Origin: an uncultured Clostridia bacterium
Lineage (GTDB): Bacteria; Bacillota; Clostridia; TANB77; CAG-508
NCBI GenBank assembly: GCA_949155365.1
Contig: CASCUT010000021.1
Span: forward strand, 1-36,450
DNA: 36,450 bases
Reading direction: 5' to 3'
In this document: positions 1 to 8,614 of the stretch, in pieces
Layout of the letters: each line of letters starts with the position of its first letter
How positions within the stretch are numbered: position 1 is the stretch's first letter
Translations under genes and position numbers: made by a program
Notes under the pieces: model-generated
The model's input: only the letters and a program-made list of their open reading frames with translations
Told to the model about the DNA's origin: nothing
The model's database searches: none

Positions 1-78
1 AATTAATACTTAAATGATACTTTTGAAGTAATTTATAGTAATAATAATATTTACATTCTACTATATTTAAATTAATAC
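1..78 (-). CRISPR. Leader-proximal end of a type I-B CRISPR array
   Basis: A 30-base repeat lies at 49-78. Bases 1-9 (AATTAATAC) match the last nine bases of this repeat in plus orientation, so a second repeat is cut by the window edge. Bases 10-48 are therefore a 39-base spacer, a normal length for type I-B. Read on the minus strand the repeat ends in GAATGTAAAT, the same 3' end as known clostridial I-B repeats. This orients the array leftward, away from cas2, so the spacer at 10-48 is the newest one. Only one full and one partial repeat are visible; the rest of the array is outside the window. It should be transcribed on the minus strand and cut by Cas6. Confidence 0.88.
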
Positions 79-259
79 AGGTGTAAAAAAAATATCTATT
101 CTATCAATTATTCATAATATATTTCTGTCGACCTACAAAAATATTATAACATATAACTAAATTATTTTCTGCTAAAATAAAAAACACGTTTATATACATA
201 CATTTCGCAATCTGTCATAAGTAGCTTTTTTTTACAGTATTTATGGTCGACAGATGATT
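79..259 (-). promoter_or_regulatory. CRISPR leader with extended -10 promoter and inverted repeat
   Basis: This AT-rich non-coding stretch sits between cas2 and the first repeat, the expected place for the leader. On the minus strand it has an extended -10 (TGT then TATAAT, plus coordinates 143-151), placing transcription start near 136, about 58 bases before the first repeat. No good -35 is visible. A perfect 10-bp inverted repeat, TCTGTCGACC at 124-133 and GGTCGACAGA at 245-254, brackets most of the leader and may serve integration or protein binding. Function is inferred from position. Confidence 0.6.
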
Positions 260-544
260 TTACAGAAAATTTGAAGTTTTGTCGTCTTCTATTTTTCCTA
301 AAAATTCTTTATCTAACCATTTTTGATTTCTACTTTTAAATAGAATAACACTATCTTTTTCTTCTCTTATATATTGGTCTAATTCTGCTTTTAATTTCAT
401 CGCTTGCGATTCTAATAATTCGCCTTCAAATACGGAGTTTTGAATGTGGACCAAATATTTTTTGCAGGTTTTAAATACTTTTCGTAGCACCTTTTGTCCT
501 TCTTTTTCTTCTAAATTAATATCATATACTAAAATAACATACAT
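260..544 (-). CDS. cas2: CRISPR-associated endoribonuclease/integration protein Cas2
   Basis: This encodes 94 residues starting MYVILVYDINL, the classic Cas2 beta1 strand with the acidic residue after VYD. The sequence continues with a ferredoxin-like fold pattern (VFEGELLESQ, then SVILFKSR). Cas2 dimers bridge two Cas1 dimers to form the spacer integrase. I chose the ATG at 542-544 rather than an upstream in-frame ATG because the protein family begins exactly here and a GGTGG ribosome site precedes it. The start overlaps the stop region of cas1 (stop at 546-548) almost directly, so the two are translationally coupled. It is the last gene of the cas operon and abuts the leader. The reading frame looks intact. 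Confidence 0.95.
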   Translation of the reverse strand: MYVILVYDINLEEKEGQKVLRKVFKTCKKYLVHIQNSVFEGELLESQAMKLKAELDQYIREEKDSVILFKSRNQKWLDKEFLGKIEDDKTSNFL

Positions 545-545
545 T

Positions 546-1538
546 TTACCACCATATTTTAAACCCTTCATATGGAATGTCTTCTGTTAAATGTTTGATT
601 AGTTTATATAATTCTAGTCTTATTAAATATTCGTAGGATACTTCTCTTCCTAAGGTCTTATGTTTTATTGTGGTTTGAAACCTTTTATCCATCTCTTTTG
701 TAATTTCTTTTCTTGCATTTTCTTTTATATATAAAAAGTTTAAGCCCTCTTCAAAGTCTTTTTCCGTTATTTGATTTTTGTTTAACATTGAAAAGATTAG
801 CCTATCTGCTATAATTGGCTTAAATATTTCTGCAATATCTAAGCAAAGTGAAAATCTTCTTTCAGATGGTTCGTGTAAATAACTAATGGTTGGATTTAAT
901 TGTGTTTTATAAATTTCTCCCAATACTCTTGTATAAATAATGGTATTTACATAGGATATTAGAGAATTGATTGCATTATCTGGTGGATTTTTTACTCTCT
1001 TCTCGAAGGCAATATTTTGATTAATAATGGTATTCCATGCTTCATAATAATTTTTTCTGATATTTCCTTCTATTCCCATTAATTCTGGTACATCCTTACA
1101 TAAAACTATTTGCTTTCTCAAGTATTCTATCTCTTTCATCCATTTACTTACATCTTTTCCCCTGTTATTATAATAGACTAAATTTCTGTAAATATTATAT
1201 CCTGCCGCTTCTATAAAACTTTTTGCTATTCCTAATCTTTTGCTTTTTTCCGTGTAACTTTCTACCTGTTTTATTAATAACTTTCCAGATACGAATTGCT
1301 CCTTTGGATAATATGTTCCTGTATAAAATCCATAATAATTAAAGAAATGAACTTGTATTCAATATTTTCCAAGGAAATTCAGTAAACTTGTATTAAAATC
1401 AAACTCTGTCATCACGTAAATATTATCCACTCGCTCAATTGGTATTGATTTTTTTGTATTATCTTTATATACAATTTCCAATGAATTATCTTTTCTTTGG
1501 ATTCTTCCACTTTTATATAAATAATAGGATTGCTTCAT
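546..1538 (-). pseudogene. cas1: CRISPR integrase Cas1, interrupted by an in-frame TGA
   Basis: Two pieces in the same frame make a full-length Cas1 of about 330 codons. The N-terminal part runs MKQSYYLYKSGRI to FLGKY. A TGA stop follows at 1359-1361. The frame then continues IQVHFFNYYGFYTGTYYPKE and on to the C-terminus ending FKIWW. The C-terminal part keeps the Cas1 metal-site region: a conserved His in YLHEPSERRF and the Asp in LDIAEIFKP. The start ATG at 1536-1538 has an AGGAGG site. The stop sits between the N-terminal beta domain and the catalytic helical domain, so without readthrough no integrase is made. One substitution (GGA to TGA, Gly expected) would explain it; a consensus error is equally possible. 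TGA is not recoded elsewhere in the window. Confidence 0.9.
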
Positions 1539-1548
1539 TATTTTCCTC

Positions 1549-2038
1549 CTATACATAGCATAAATCATAGTAAGCACATTTTTTTACAGATTTTTTTATC
1601 TATGTTCTCTGGTGGCTTTTCTTGTGCTATGATTTCTTCTATATTTTTTATTACATTTTCTATTATTTCTATGTCCTCTTCTTCTAGACTAACTTGTTTG
1701 GCTTGTCGCAATAATGGAAAATCAATTTTAGCTTCTCTTGTTTTTACTCCTCTTTTTTGTAAATAGTACATGTAATATTTTAATTGCCAAATTCCTGCAT
1801 CTTCAATTGCTTTTGTTTTCTTTACTTCATGTAATACCGCTCCATTTTTGATAAAGTCAATATTAATTGTATTATCAATTAATATCCCTTTCTTTTCTCT
1901 TCTATAGCTTGTCTCATCTAGTATTTTTCCAATGGAAACTAACTCACTATTTTGTTCCATATTAATTTCATTTGCAAAATACCAAAGTTTTCTTTGACAT
2001 ACAAAATAGTAATATACCATTGTACCTGTAATCTCCAA
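1549..2038 (-). pseudogene. cas4: CRISPR-associated exonuclease Cas4, frameshifted near the C-terminus
   Basis: Cas4 trims prespacers as a RecB-like exonuclease with an iron-sulphur cluster. Visible are ITGTMVYYYFVCQRKLW (first cluster cysteine), an Asp in the NTINIDFIK strand, the catalytic E-x-K in LHEVKKTK, and the QLKYYMYYLQKRG motif. As read, the frame ends in CKKMCLL at 1565. Removing one base from the A7 run (plus T7 at 1579-1585) instead gives CKKCAYYDLCYV and a TAG at 1549-1551, restoring the C-x2-C-x5-C that completes the cluster. So one extra base has removed the cluster cysteines. The start is a TTG with an AGGAGG site eight bases upstream. The corrected length is 162 residues, normal for the family. 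Seven bases separate the start from the cas3 stop. Confidence 0.9.
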
Positions 2039-2050
2039 ACTTATTACCTC

Positions 2051-4243
2051 CTACATTATTCTTGCATCTAATTCATATTCTTCATCCTTTTCTAGTAATA
2101 ATCCTATTTCTTTATTATATTTTAAATCCACAACTGGTATTTCCTCTATATATGGATTTGGTGAAATATATTCTCTTAATCTTTGATGTTGAGAACTAGT
2201 AATTGATGTTGTAAGTTTTTTTATTTTTGTTTTAATGCGAAACTTCTCTTTACATTGCTTTTCATTTTCATACAATTTAAATAGATCTAAGTTTTCATCA
2301 TATATTTTCTTTGGTATTACTGTAATATTATCTATATTTCTAAGTAACTTTTGAGCTTCTCTTTTATTAGTATCATAATCTACAATATTATTTAAAATAT
2401 CCATTCCACTTTCGAAATGACTCAAAAATTTTGTGCCTTTTAGCATTTCTCTTGAATATAATTGGTCTACTAATTTTATTTTTTCTCTTTCTTCTATTAA
2501 TTTTTCATTATATGGTTTTAGTAGTTCCATACTTTTATGATATATTTCTTCATCATAAATATATTTTATTCCTGTTACTTCTTTTGTATAGATAAAAATA
2601 TTGGGTTCTTCTTTTGTATATTCTCGATTTCGATAACATCTACCAAATCTTTGAAAGATACTATCTAACGTAGACATTTCAGTATATAAATAGTCAAAAT
2701 CAATATCTAAAGATGCTTCTACTATTTGTGTTGTTATCCAGACCCCAAATTCTTTTTTATTTTTTGAAAACTCCTTAATTTGTTCTTCCTTCTCGTTCCT
2801 ATCTTCTAATATAAATCTTGAATGTAATACATGAATATTTTCACAGTTTATTTCTTTTAATTTTCCATACAATTCTATTGCTTTATTAATGGTATTGCAG
2901 ATGACTAGTACTTGATTTGTTTTTCCTTTTTCTTTTATATTTTCTACATCCTCTATTATATTTTTTTCTTGTAGTTGTATCTTATGTCTTTTGATATCTT
3001 TTATAAATTCGTTATACTGAAATTCAATTCCCATTTTCTCTAATTCTTCTTTATAAATTCTAGGCAGTGTTGCTGTCATTACCATAAATTTTCCACCGAT
3101 TTGATGAATCATTTGCAATCCTTTTAGAATGATTGCTACTATTTCTGGTGAATATGCTTGAATTTCATCAATAATTATTTTGGAATAGGCTAATGTTGCA
3201 TACATTTTTTCATAACCTTTATATTTGAATACAAACGGAAATATTTGGTCAATGGTGCATGTCGTTATTTTTTGTGCTAAATTTTTAGATTGGACATAAC
3301 TTTCTGTATTTAATTCAAACTCTTCTTTTTCCTGTAAATAGTCTTGTGCTGTTGAATGTAATAGCCCTATATGCTGATATCCTATTTCTTGATGAATTCT
3401 TTCAAAGATAGCATTAATACTGATTCTAATTGGTAATGTAAAAAATGTTTTATTATTTTTACTCCAAAGTAATGCTGCTTCTGTTTTTCCTATTCCAGTA
3501 GAACCTATTACTAATAAATTGTTTTCTTGATTTTGTTTGCTAAACTCTTGTATGTCTCTTAATTGATATCCTTTTTGGGTGATACTATTTTCTACTAATT
3601 CTGCTATTTCTTCTTTTGTATTATCTTCTACTTCTATTTTGGCAGAACTGCTATGGTCTAAACGATGCAATAACCCTTTTAATAAACAATATTGTTCATA
3701 TAAACTATCTTTTTCCGAAATTCTATCTCTTTTTCCACTTCCAATTTTCCCTAAGTACATTGCTTTTGGACATTTTTCAATCTCTATTCCTGTTTCTTGT
3801 TCTATTTGTTCTAATTGTGGCATAATATCTTCTTTTATGATTTGTTCCACTAGTAAATTATTTACTACTGTTTTTTCTCTTTCATGATGATAATAAATAG
3901 TCTGATATACTAACTTTTTTTCCTCTTTCGTTAAATTAAATTTTTCAGTTGGTATAAAAAGTGGTGATAATTCTTCATGTTTTACAGATTCATAACTAAA
4001 ATTTGTTGGTAACATTGAAAGTCCTAATTTTTTTCTTATTTTATTTTGAAATGGGGTAAATGTTTTTCCTAAATCATGATACATGCAGATAATTCTTAGC
4101 AACTCCCAAAATCGCTCTTTTTCTATATTCCTTCCTTCTAAAATTTGTTCTCCATAAGTATCTTTTAAAATTTCTAAATTATTTAATAATTCATTAGTAT
4201 GTTCTTTTATGGATTGCTCTGGTTTTGATTTTGCATAATACAT
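2051..4243 (-). CDS. cas3: CRISPR-associated helicase/nuclease Cas3
   Basis: This 730-residue protein is a fused HD nuclease and SF2 helicase that unwinds and degrades DNA marked by Cascade. The HD domain has HTNELL near residue 15, MYHDLGK (His56-Asp57), KHEELSP near 90 and YYHHERE near 120. Helicase motifs follow: Walker A GSTGIGKT at 247-254, DEIQ at 359-362 in place of DEAH, TATLP at about 390 and QRFGRCYR at 531-538. All catalytic residues expected for Cas3 are present. The ATG has a GGAG site. It follows cas5 by 31 bases containing a strong hairpin and is followed by cas4 after 12 bases. The gene looks functional, so interference could continue even if adaptation is lost. Confidence 0.96.
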   Translation of the reverse strand: MYYAKSKPEQSIKEHTNELLNNLEILKDTYGEQILEGRNIEKERFWELLRIICMYHDLGKTFTPFQNKIRKKLGLSMLPTNFSYESVKHEELSPLFIPTEKFNLTKEEKKLVYQTIYYHHEREKTVVNNLLVEQIIKEDIMPQLEQIEQETGIEIEKCPKAMYLGKIGSGKRDRISEKDSLYEQYCLLKGLLHRLDHSSSAKIEVEDNTKEEIAELVENSITQKGYQLRDIQEFSKQNQENNLLVIGSTGIGKTEAALLWSKNNKTFFTLPIRISINAIFERIHQEIGYQHIGLLHSTAQDYLQEKEEFELNTESYVQSKNLAQKITTCTIDQIFPFVFKYKGYEKMYATLAYSKIIIDEIQAYSPEIVAIILKGLQMIHQIGGKFMVMTATLPRIYKEELEKMGIEFQYNEFIKDIKRHKIQLQEKNIIEDVENIKEKGKTNQVLVICNTINKAIELYGKLKEINCENIHVLHSRFILEDRNEKEEQIKEFSKNKKEFGVWITTQIVEASLDIDFDYLYTEMSTLDSIFQRFGRCYRNREYTKEEPNIFIYTKEVTGIKYIYDEEIYHKSMELLKPYNEKLIEEREKIKLVDQLYSREMLKGTKFLSHFESGMDILNNIVDYDTNKREAQKLLRNIDNITVIPKKIYDENLDLFKLYENEKQCKEKFRIKTKIKKLTTSITSSQHQRLREYISPNPYIEEIPVVDLKYNKEIGLLLEKDEEYELDARIM

Positions 4244-4266
4244 TTTTTTCTCCTTTATTTACTTTT

Positions 4267-4291
4267 AGCCACACTTATTGTAAGTGTGGCT
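4267..4291 (-). promoter_or_regulatory. Stem-loop spanning the cas5 stop codon
   Basis: A perfect 10-bp stem (AGCCACACTT / AAGTGTGGCT) with a five-base loop overlaps the last codons and stop of cas5 and ends before the cas3 ribosome site. It is the strongest hairpin seen inside the cas operon. On the minus strand it is not followed by a T-run, so it is not a standard terminator. It could protect the Cascade message or set the cas3 to Cascade ratio; that role is inference. Confidence 0.6.
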
Positions 4292-4937
4292 GTTTATCAA
4301 AGAAAAATATATAATCTCCTTCTTCATCTTGTAATACTTCGTCTAATGCATTGTTCGTATGTATTTCTACATATTTTACATTAACTTTATCCCATTTTCT
4401 AAGATTTTCTACAATTCGATATGTGGTGTTTAAGCGATAAGGAATTCCTCTTACTCCTTCCCACACATATTCTGGTACATAGGCATTATATCTATTTATC
4501 ATTCCTTCTGTAAGTTGTGGTTCTTTTATGATTTTTATTCCATCGACCCTTACCATATCTTCGTTTCTTCCTAATGTAAATGCTTCTTTTCCCATTGTTA
4601 TATTTTCATATAGTTTATTGATAATTTCATCCTCTGCTTGTACATGGATGATTAATTCTACATTTAATAATTGATGTACATTTCTTGGCATAGAAGTAAC
4701 TTGGTCTTTTCCTTTAAACATTCTTAGATTTTGGTAATTTGAAAAAATACTTTCATATTTACCTTGAACAGAAATATTCATAGGAAAATACTCCCCTGGC
4801 TTTGCTTGTAATATTTTATGAAACATCCCTATTACCGTAGAATAGGGTGGTAGAGGATAGGTCTCTGCTATTTTAAAGGCAAATGGTTTTTTATAGCACG
4901 CTGTTTCTTGAAATAGTTTTACTTTTAAATATTTCAT
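4275..4937 (-). CDS. cas5: Type I-B Cascade subunit Cas5 (Cas5t-like)
   Basis: This 220-residue Cas5 of the Tneap/I-B type should bind the 5' handle of the crRNA in Cascade. It begins MKYLKVKLFQETACYKKP, followed by YPLPPYSTVIGMFHKIL, the proline-rich segment typical of Cas5 N-termini (strand, then a helix). Length fits the family. It lies between cas7 (14 bases upstream) and cas3, all on the minus strand. The ATG is used. No catalytic site is expected because Cas6 processes the crRNA here. The last codons form one arm of a hairpin that runs into the cas5-cas3 gap. Confidence 0.92.
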   Translation of the reverse strand: MKYLKVKLFQETACYKKPFAFKIAETYPLPPYSTVIGMFHKILQAKPGEYFPMNISVQGKYESIFSNYQNLRMFKGKDQVTSMPRNVHQLLNVELIIHVQAEDEIINKLYENITMGKEAFTLGRNEDMVRVDGIKIIKEPQLTEGMINRYNAYVPEYVWEGVRGIPYRLNTTYRIVENLRKWDKVNVKYVEIHTNNALDEVLQDEEGDYIFFFDKQPHLQ

Positions 4938-4951
4938 TTTTTAAGTCCTTT

Positions 4952-5854
4952 CTAATTTTTATAATACTCCTCTACTTGTTTCTCTAAATCCTCAAAGAAA
5001 TCTTGCACGGTAAATACTTTTTCTTCAAATAATTCTTCTATTTCTTTTTCGTTTTTAAAAGTATCTTTTATCATTCCTACTTTTGTATCATCATAGATAG
5101 AATATTCTCCTATTTTTAGCGTTGTTGTATCTTTCAACATATTGGTATTAATGGAAAATTCTTTTTCTTTTCCCTCTAGTTTTATTCTTCCTAAAAAGAA
5201 TGGAGAATTCAAATTGTAAATTCCTCCTATTACAAATAATGGACTTAAGTTTTCTTCTCTTCCTCTAATTTCTCGATTTAGTACTTTTAAAATTTCTAAT
5301 AACTCTTTTACTCTTTTTGCTCGAATCTCCTTATCCATTTCTATCTTTTCATCTATTCCTATTTTTGATAGGTCAATGGTTACTGTATAGGTATAGAAAC
5401 TTAAATGTTGTTCTATATTAGCTAAATTTGGAAATTCATGAATTCTATCTGCTAATCCTTTGTTGTTTAAGAAATCCATATCACTTTTATAATCTTCTAG
5501 TGAAATTGCGTTGCTTAATCTAACTGCTGCACTTCTAATTAAAGAACTTCCTTCTTCTTTTTTAGCGGTTTTCATATAACCAAATAAATCCATTTCTTCT
5601 GAATCTTCGATAGTTAAATTGTCCTTGAACTGCACGGTTCCTTTTGACTTGTCTACAACTTCTAAATTCCAACCAAATAATTTATTTCCTATTCTTGCAA
5701 TGTCATATCGTAAGGCTTGTCTTGATGCAAAAGTATAGACACTTCCATCTCCTCTTGATAATTTTTTTAATTCTGATATATTTCCTATTCCTTCTCCATA
5801 ATTTAGACTTTGTGCTTTAAAAATCATAGTAATACTTAATCCACTTTTATTCAT
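4952..5854 (-). CDS. cas7: Type I-B Cascade backbone protein Cas7 (Cst2/DevR family)
   Basis: This 300-residue protein belongs to the DevR/Cst2 branch of Cas7, the subunit that polymerises along the crRNA. The N-terminus has LSITMIFKAQSLNYGEG, then LSRGDGSVYTFASRQALRYD, a highly characteristic Cst2 segment. A central region with RSAAVRLSNAI and a later IGGIYNLNSPFFLGRI complete the RRM-like core. Length is as expected. Its ATG overlaps the end of cas8b by eight bases, showing tight translational coupling, and cas5 follows after 14 bases. No disruption is seen. Confidence 0.94.
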   Translation of the reverse strand: MNKSGLSITMIFKAQSLNYGEGIGNISELKKLSRGDGSVYTFASRQALRYDIARIGNKLFGWNLEVVDKSKGTVQFKDNLTIEDSEEMDLFGYMKTAKKEEGSSLIRSAAVRLSNAISLEDYKSDMDFLNNKGLADRIHEFPNLANIEQHLSFYTYTVTIDLSKIGIDEKIEMDKEIRAKRVKELLEILKVLNREIRGREENLSPLFVIGGIYNLNSPFFLGRIKLEGKEKEFSINTNMLKDTTTLKIGEYSIYDDTKVGMIKDTFKNEKEIEELFEEKVFTVQDFFEDLEKQVEEYYKN

Positions 5855-7688
5855 TTACTTTTACCTCCTTATTTTCTTCTTTTCTCTCTGATATTAGTCC
5901 TGCCAAAAAGCTATGTCCAATTGCTTCAAAATCAAGGTTAGAATCTTTCATGATTTCAATAAAAATTGGAGATACTTCTTTTCCCATTGATATATGAATT
6001 CTTAAAATGGTATCCATTAATTCTTTTTTATTTCCTGCTCGAATGGAATTTAACATCTTATAGGCATATCCATTTATTTTATTATCTTCACCTTTCTTTT
6101 TTAACTCTTGATGGATTTCTATTCCTATGTTATATAACACATTTAATTTTGCATTATTTTTCTTGATTTCTTCTTCCACATCATTTCCCTCCTTTTTTAG
6201 TAAACTTAACGTTACTCTTATTTTACTTGCTAAATATGAGTAAAATCCAAATGGCTTGTCTTTTTCTAATTCTTCTCTTAATCTATCATGGATAATATAT
6301 TTTAGTTCTTTATTTTTTAGAATATGGTCTATGATTTGAAGCTTATAACTATTGTTCTTAATTGGTACTAATGTTGCATTGGCATATTCTACAAAAAATC
6401 TTCCTACATATCTTTTGATATTAAAATATTGCATTCTGCTATAAGCTCCATATTCGGTTTCAAATTCTACAATAAAAACATTTTCTAATTGCCAATTACT
6501 GATTTTCTTATTTTGTTCTACGATGTTTCGTATTAAATCACTATATGGATTTTCCATACTTTTGTCTCTTTTTGCTCTTGCACTAAAATAGTTATTATTC
6601 TTTTTTAAATCTTCAATACTGGCATCGTAATTAACAAATGTTAATATTTCCTTTTCTTTATATTTCGTTTGCCCTTGTTCTTTTATAATTTTAGTCGTTG
6701 TGGTAATTCCTGCTGGTATACAAAATAAAATCAATTTACAAATATCGCAAACTGGAAATTCTGCATTTTGATTCCAAAAGAAATTTTTCATATTATCACT
6801 ACTAATTGCAAGTGGTGCAAAATTACTTTCTGAGTAATTCCCCGTAATGGTATGTTCATTTTCACACATATAACAAGTTGAAAATACTTTTTCTTGAATA
6901 TAGTTTTGCATTTCTGTTAATGGTTTGCCTTTTTCCATATATTTTTTATTGATATTATGGTAGATTTGTTGCATTTCTTTGGTTAATAATTCTGATTTTT
7001 GATTTTTGATATGTTCTTTTATTTCTTCTATCTCATATGTTCCATTTATAATTTCTTGTAAAAAATCGATTTCTATTATATTGCTAATATAATCTTTATA
7101 CATAACCTCTTGTTGCTCTTGATAAGACAAACTTGTTTTTACAACATTTAGAAAACTTGGTTGTCCAAAATAGTTCTTACTTAGTATACTTTTAAATAAG
7201 TTCATCGTTATTCTTTCATTGATGTTTGGTTTTTCTATTTCTCTTTTTATGATTTCTTTTATATTTTCTAATTCTTCTACCGTATTTGCTTTTTCTATTC
7301 TTTCATATTGATTTTGCATTGTGTCATAGATTTCTTCATCTATTTTTTTAATTTTATCTAATTGTGATTTTAAAGTTGCCCTTATATACTTTTTCTCTGA
7401 TTTTATTTTATTTTGTATTTCTTTTCCAGCTGAATCGTTTTGCTCTAAATAATTTCCTATTTTATTAAAAGATACTTCTATCTTTTCTGTTATCTTTTTT
7501 GCTACATTATAGATATCAAAGAAATATTGGAAGTAATCTTGTGCAAAGTCTTTTAAGTCTTTTGTATCAAATTCAATATAATTTTCTTGTATGTTTACAA
7601 AATCTTTTTGGCTATGTTCCAAAATTCTTAAAAAACCTATGATTCCTGCATTGTAGAACCATTCTCTTGTATACATTTTTGTTTTCAA
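5847..7688 (-). CDS. cas8b: Type I-B Cascade large subunit Cas8b1/Cst1
   Basis: This 613-residue protein lies where the large subunit is expected. Its N-terminus (MYTREWFYNAGIIGFLRIL) is typical of Cst1-type Cas8, and it carries two CxxC pairs, C272/C275 (CYMCENEHT) and C314/C317 (CDICK), a predicted zinc site found in this family. The protein would recognise the PAM and anchor Cascade on target DNA. The start is a TTG at 7686-7688: an AGGAGG site lies six bases upstream, while the first ATG, four codons in, would be 18 bases away. The gene lies 15 bases after cas6 and overlaps cas7. Overall sequence divergence in this family is high; assignment rests on the N-terminus, zinc cysteines and context. 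Confidence 0.9.
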   Translation of the reverse strand: MKTKMYTREWFYNAGIIGFLRILEHSQKDFVNIQENYIEFDTKDLKDFAQDYFQYFFDIYNVAKKITEKIEVSFNKIGNYLEQNDSAGKEIQNKIKSEKKYIRATLKSQLDKIKKIDEEIYDTMQNQYERIEKANTVEELENIKEIIKREIEKPNINERITMNLFKSILSKNYFGQPSFLNVVKTSLSYQEQQEVMYKDYISNIIEIDFLQEIINGTYEIEEIKEHIKNQKSELLTKEMQQIYHNINKKYMEKGKPLTEMQNYIQEKVFSTCYMCENEHTITGNYSESNFAPLAISSDNMKNFFWNQNAEFPVCDICKLILFCIPAGITTTTKIIKEQGQTKYKEKEILTFVNYDASIEDLKKNNNYFSARAKRDKSMENPYSDLIRNIVEQNKKISNWQLENVFIVEFETEYGAYSRMQYFNIKRYVGRFFVEYANATLVPIKNNSYKLQIIDHILKNKELKYIIHDRLREELEKDKPFGFYSYLASKIRVTLSLLKKEGNDVEEEIKKNNAKLNVLYNIGIEIHQELKKKGEDNKINGYAYKMLNSIRAGNKKELMDTILRIHISMGKEVSPIFIEIMKDSNLDFEAIGHSFLAGLISERKEENKEVKVNE

Positions 7689-7703
7689 GTTGTTCCTCCT
7701 TTC

Positions 7704-8417
7704 TTATATTACTTCAAACAAACCAAATCCCATTGCCTTTTTTGCTCCTATTCCTGCACGATATAAATAGTTTAATAATGTTTTATCTCCTTGTAACTTA
7801 AATATTCCAATCGAACATTCTATCATTTTCTCATAAACTGGAATGACAATCTTTTTTGCTTGTACTGGTATTATTTTGAATTCTTCTAAAATTTTAGTAT
7901 CTAGGTTTTCTGCTTGTAATTGTTCTTCGATATTTATCTTTAAGTACGTTTCAAATCCTTCTTTATTAAAAGCATAATAGATGTCTTTTAATGTTTCCCT
8001 ATCGTGATTGCGGGTAATTAGGGGCGAAGACATTTTTATTGTTATTTCATTTTCTATTATTTCTTTTTCTGGTATTAGAATCATATTAGTTAAGGTCATT
8101 GAATTTTGGTGTAGTGAATATTTTTGATATTTTTGTTTTAAAAATGCATTATAGATATGTAGAGCATAGACATAGTTATAAGCTGAAAATACGACAGAAA
8201 ATTGGCTATCTTTTAAAGTAATTTCCTCTTTTGTAAATTGTGGCTTTGGCAAAATAGTAGCAAAGGTAAATGTCTTTTTATGATTACTATCATATATTTC
8301 TTTATACAAGTTTTCGTCATAGTCTTCTAAAGAATGTTTTATCCAACTAATAATTGATTTTCTATATTGAATATCTATTTTATTGTTTTCTAACGCAAAA
8401 ACTAACTTTAGTCTCAT
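7704..8417 (-). CDS. cas6: CRISPR repeat endoribonuclease Cas6
   Basis: This 237-residue Cas6 cuts the precursor crRNA within each repeat. The C-terminus carries the hallmark glycine-rich loop GIGAKKAMGFGLFEVI. The N-terminal half has KTFTFATILPKPQF, a common Cas6 strand. A general-acid histidine is plausible around residues 26-47 (WIKHSLEDYDE or SNHKKTF), but which one is catalytic cannot be decided by eye. It is the first gene of the operon, with an AGGAGG site seven bases before the ATG and a candidate promoter 45-70 bases upstream. An in-frame ORF extending further upstream passes through that promoter and is not the real start. Confidence 0.92.
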   Translation of the reverse strand: MRLKLVFALENNKIDIQYRKSIISWIKHSLEDYDENLYKEIYDSNHKKTFTFATILPKPQFTKEEITLKDSQFSVVFSAYNYVYALHIYNAFLKQKYQKYSLHQNSMTLTNMILIPEKEIIENEITIKMSSPLITRNHDRETLKDIYYAFNKEGFETYLKINIEEQLQAENLDTKILEEFKIIPVQAKKIVIPVYEKMIECSIGIFKLQGDKTLLNYLYRAGIGAKKAMGFGLFEVI

Positions 8418-8460
8418 TTGTTTTCCTCCTTTCTTTTATTTTTGTTGTTTTTTGTATTTT

Positions 8461-8489
8461 ATAATAGATTAAGCACAAAATTTGTCGAA
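8461..8489 (-). promoter_or_regulatory. Candidate cas operon promoter with Spo0A-box-like -35
   Basis: On the minus strand TTCGACA (plus 8483-8489) is followed 16 bases later by TATTAT (plus 8461-8466), giving a start near 8454, about 37 bases before cas6. The same TTCGACA-N16-TATNNT layout occurs before three other units in this window. The reverse complement TGTCGAA matches the Spo0A box. The promoter call is sequence-based; Spo0A control is inference. Confidence 0.6.
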
Positions 8490-8614
8490 TTTTGCGATTA
8501 ATTTTAGTTTTTTTATTTATTCTTGATTTTCTATTTACAATTCTAATCCAATATGATAAATTAGTATACATAATTTTAATGTTGTGTTATTACAAATAGA
8601 AAAGAGGTTTTATT

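Noticed and set aside
1359-1361. TGA recoded as Trp or Gly
   Set aside because: TGG is used for Trp in all genes, TGA ends several genes, and other breaks use TAG and TAA.
8380-8571. Minus-strand ORF extending cas6 upstream (63 residues)
   Set aside because: It runs through the cas promoter, has no ribosome site, and its basic low-complexity sequence fits AT-rich non-coding DNA.
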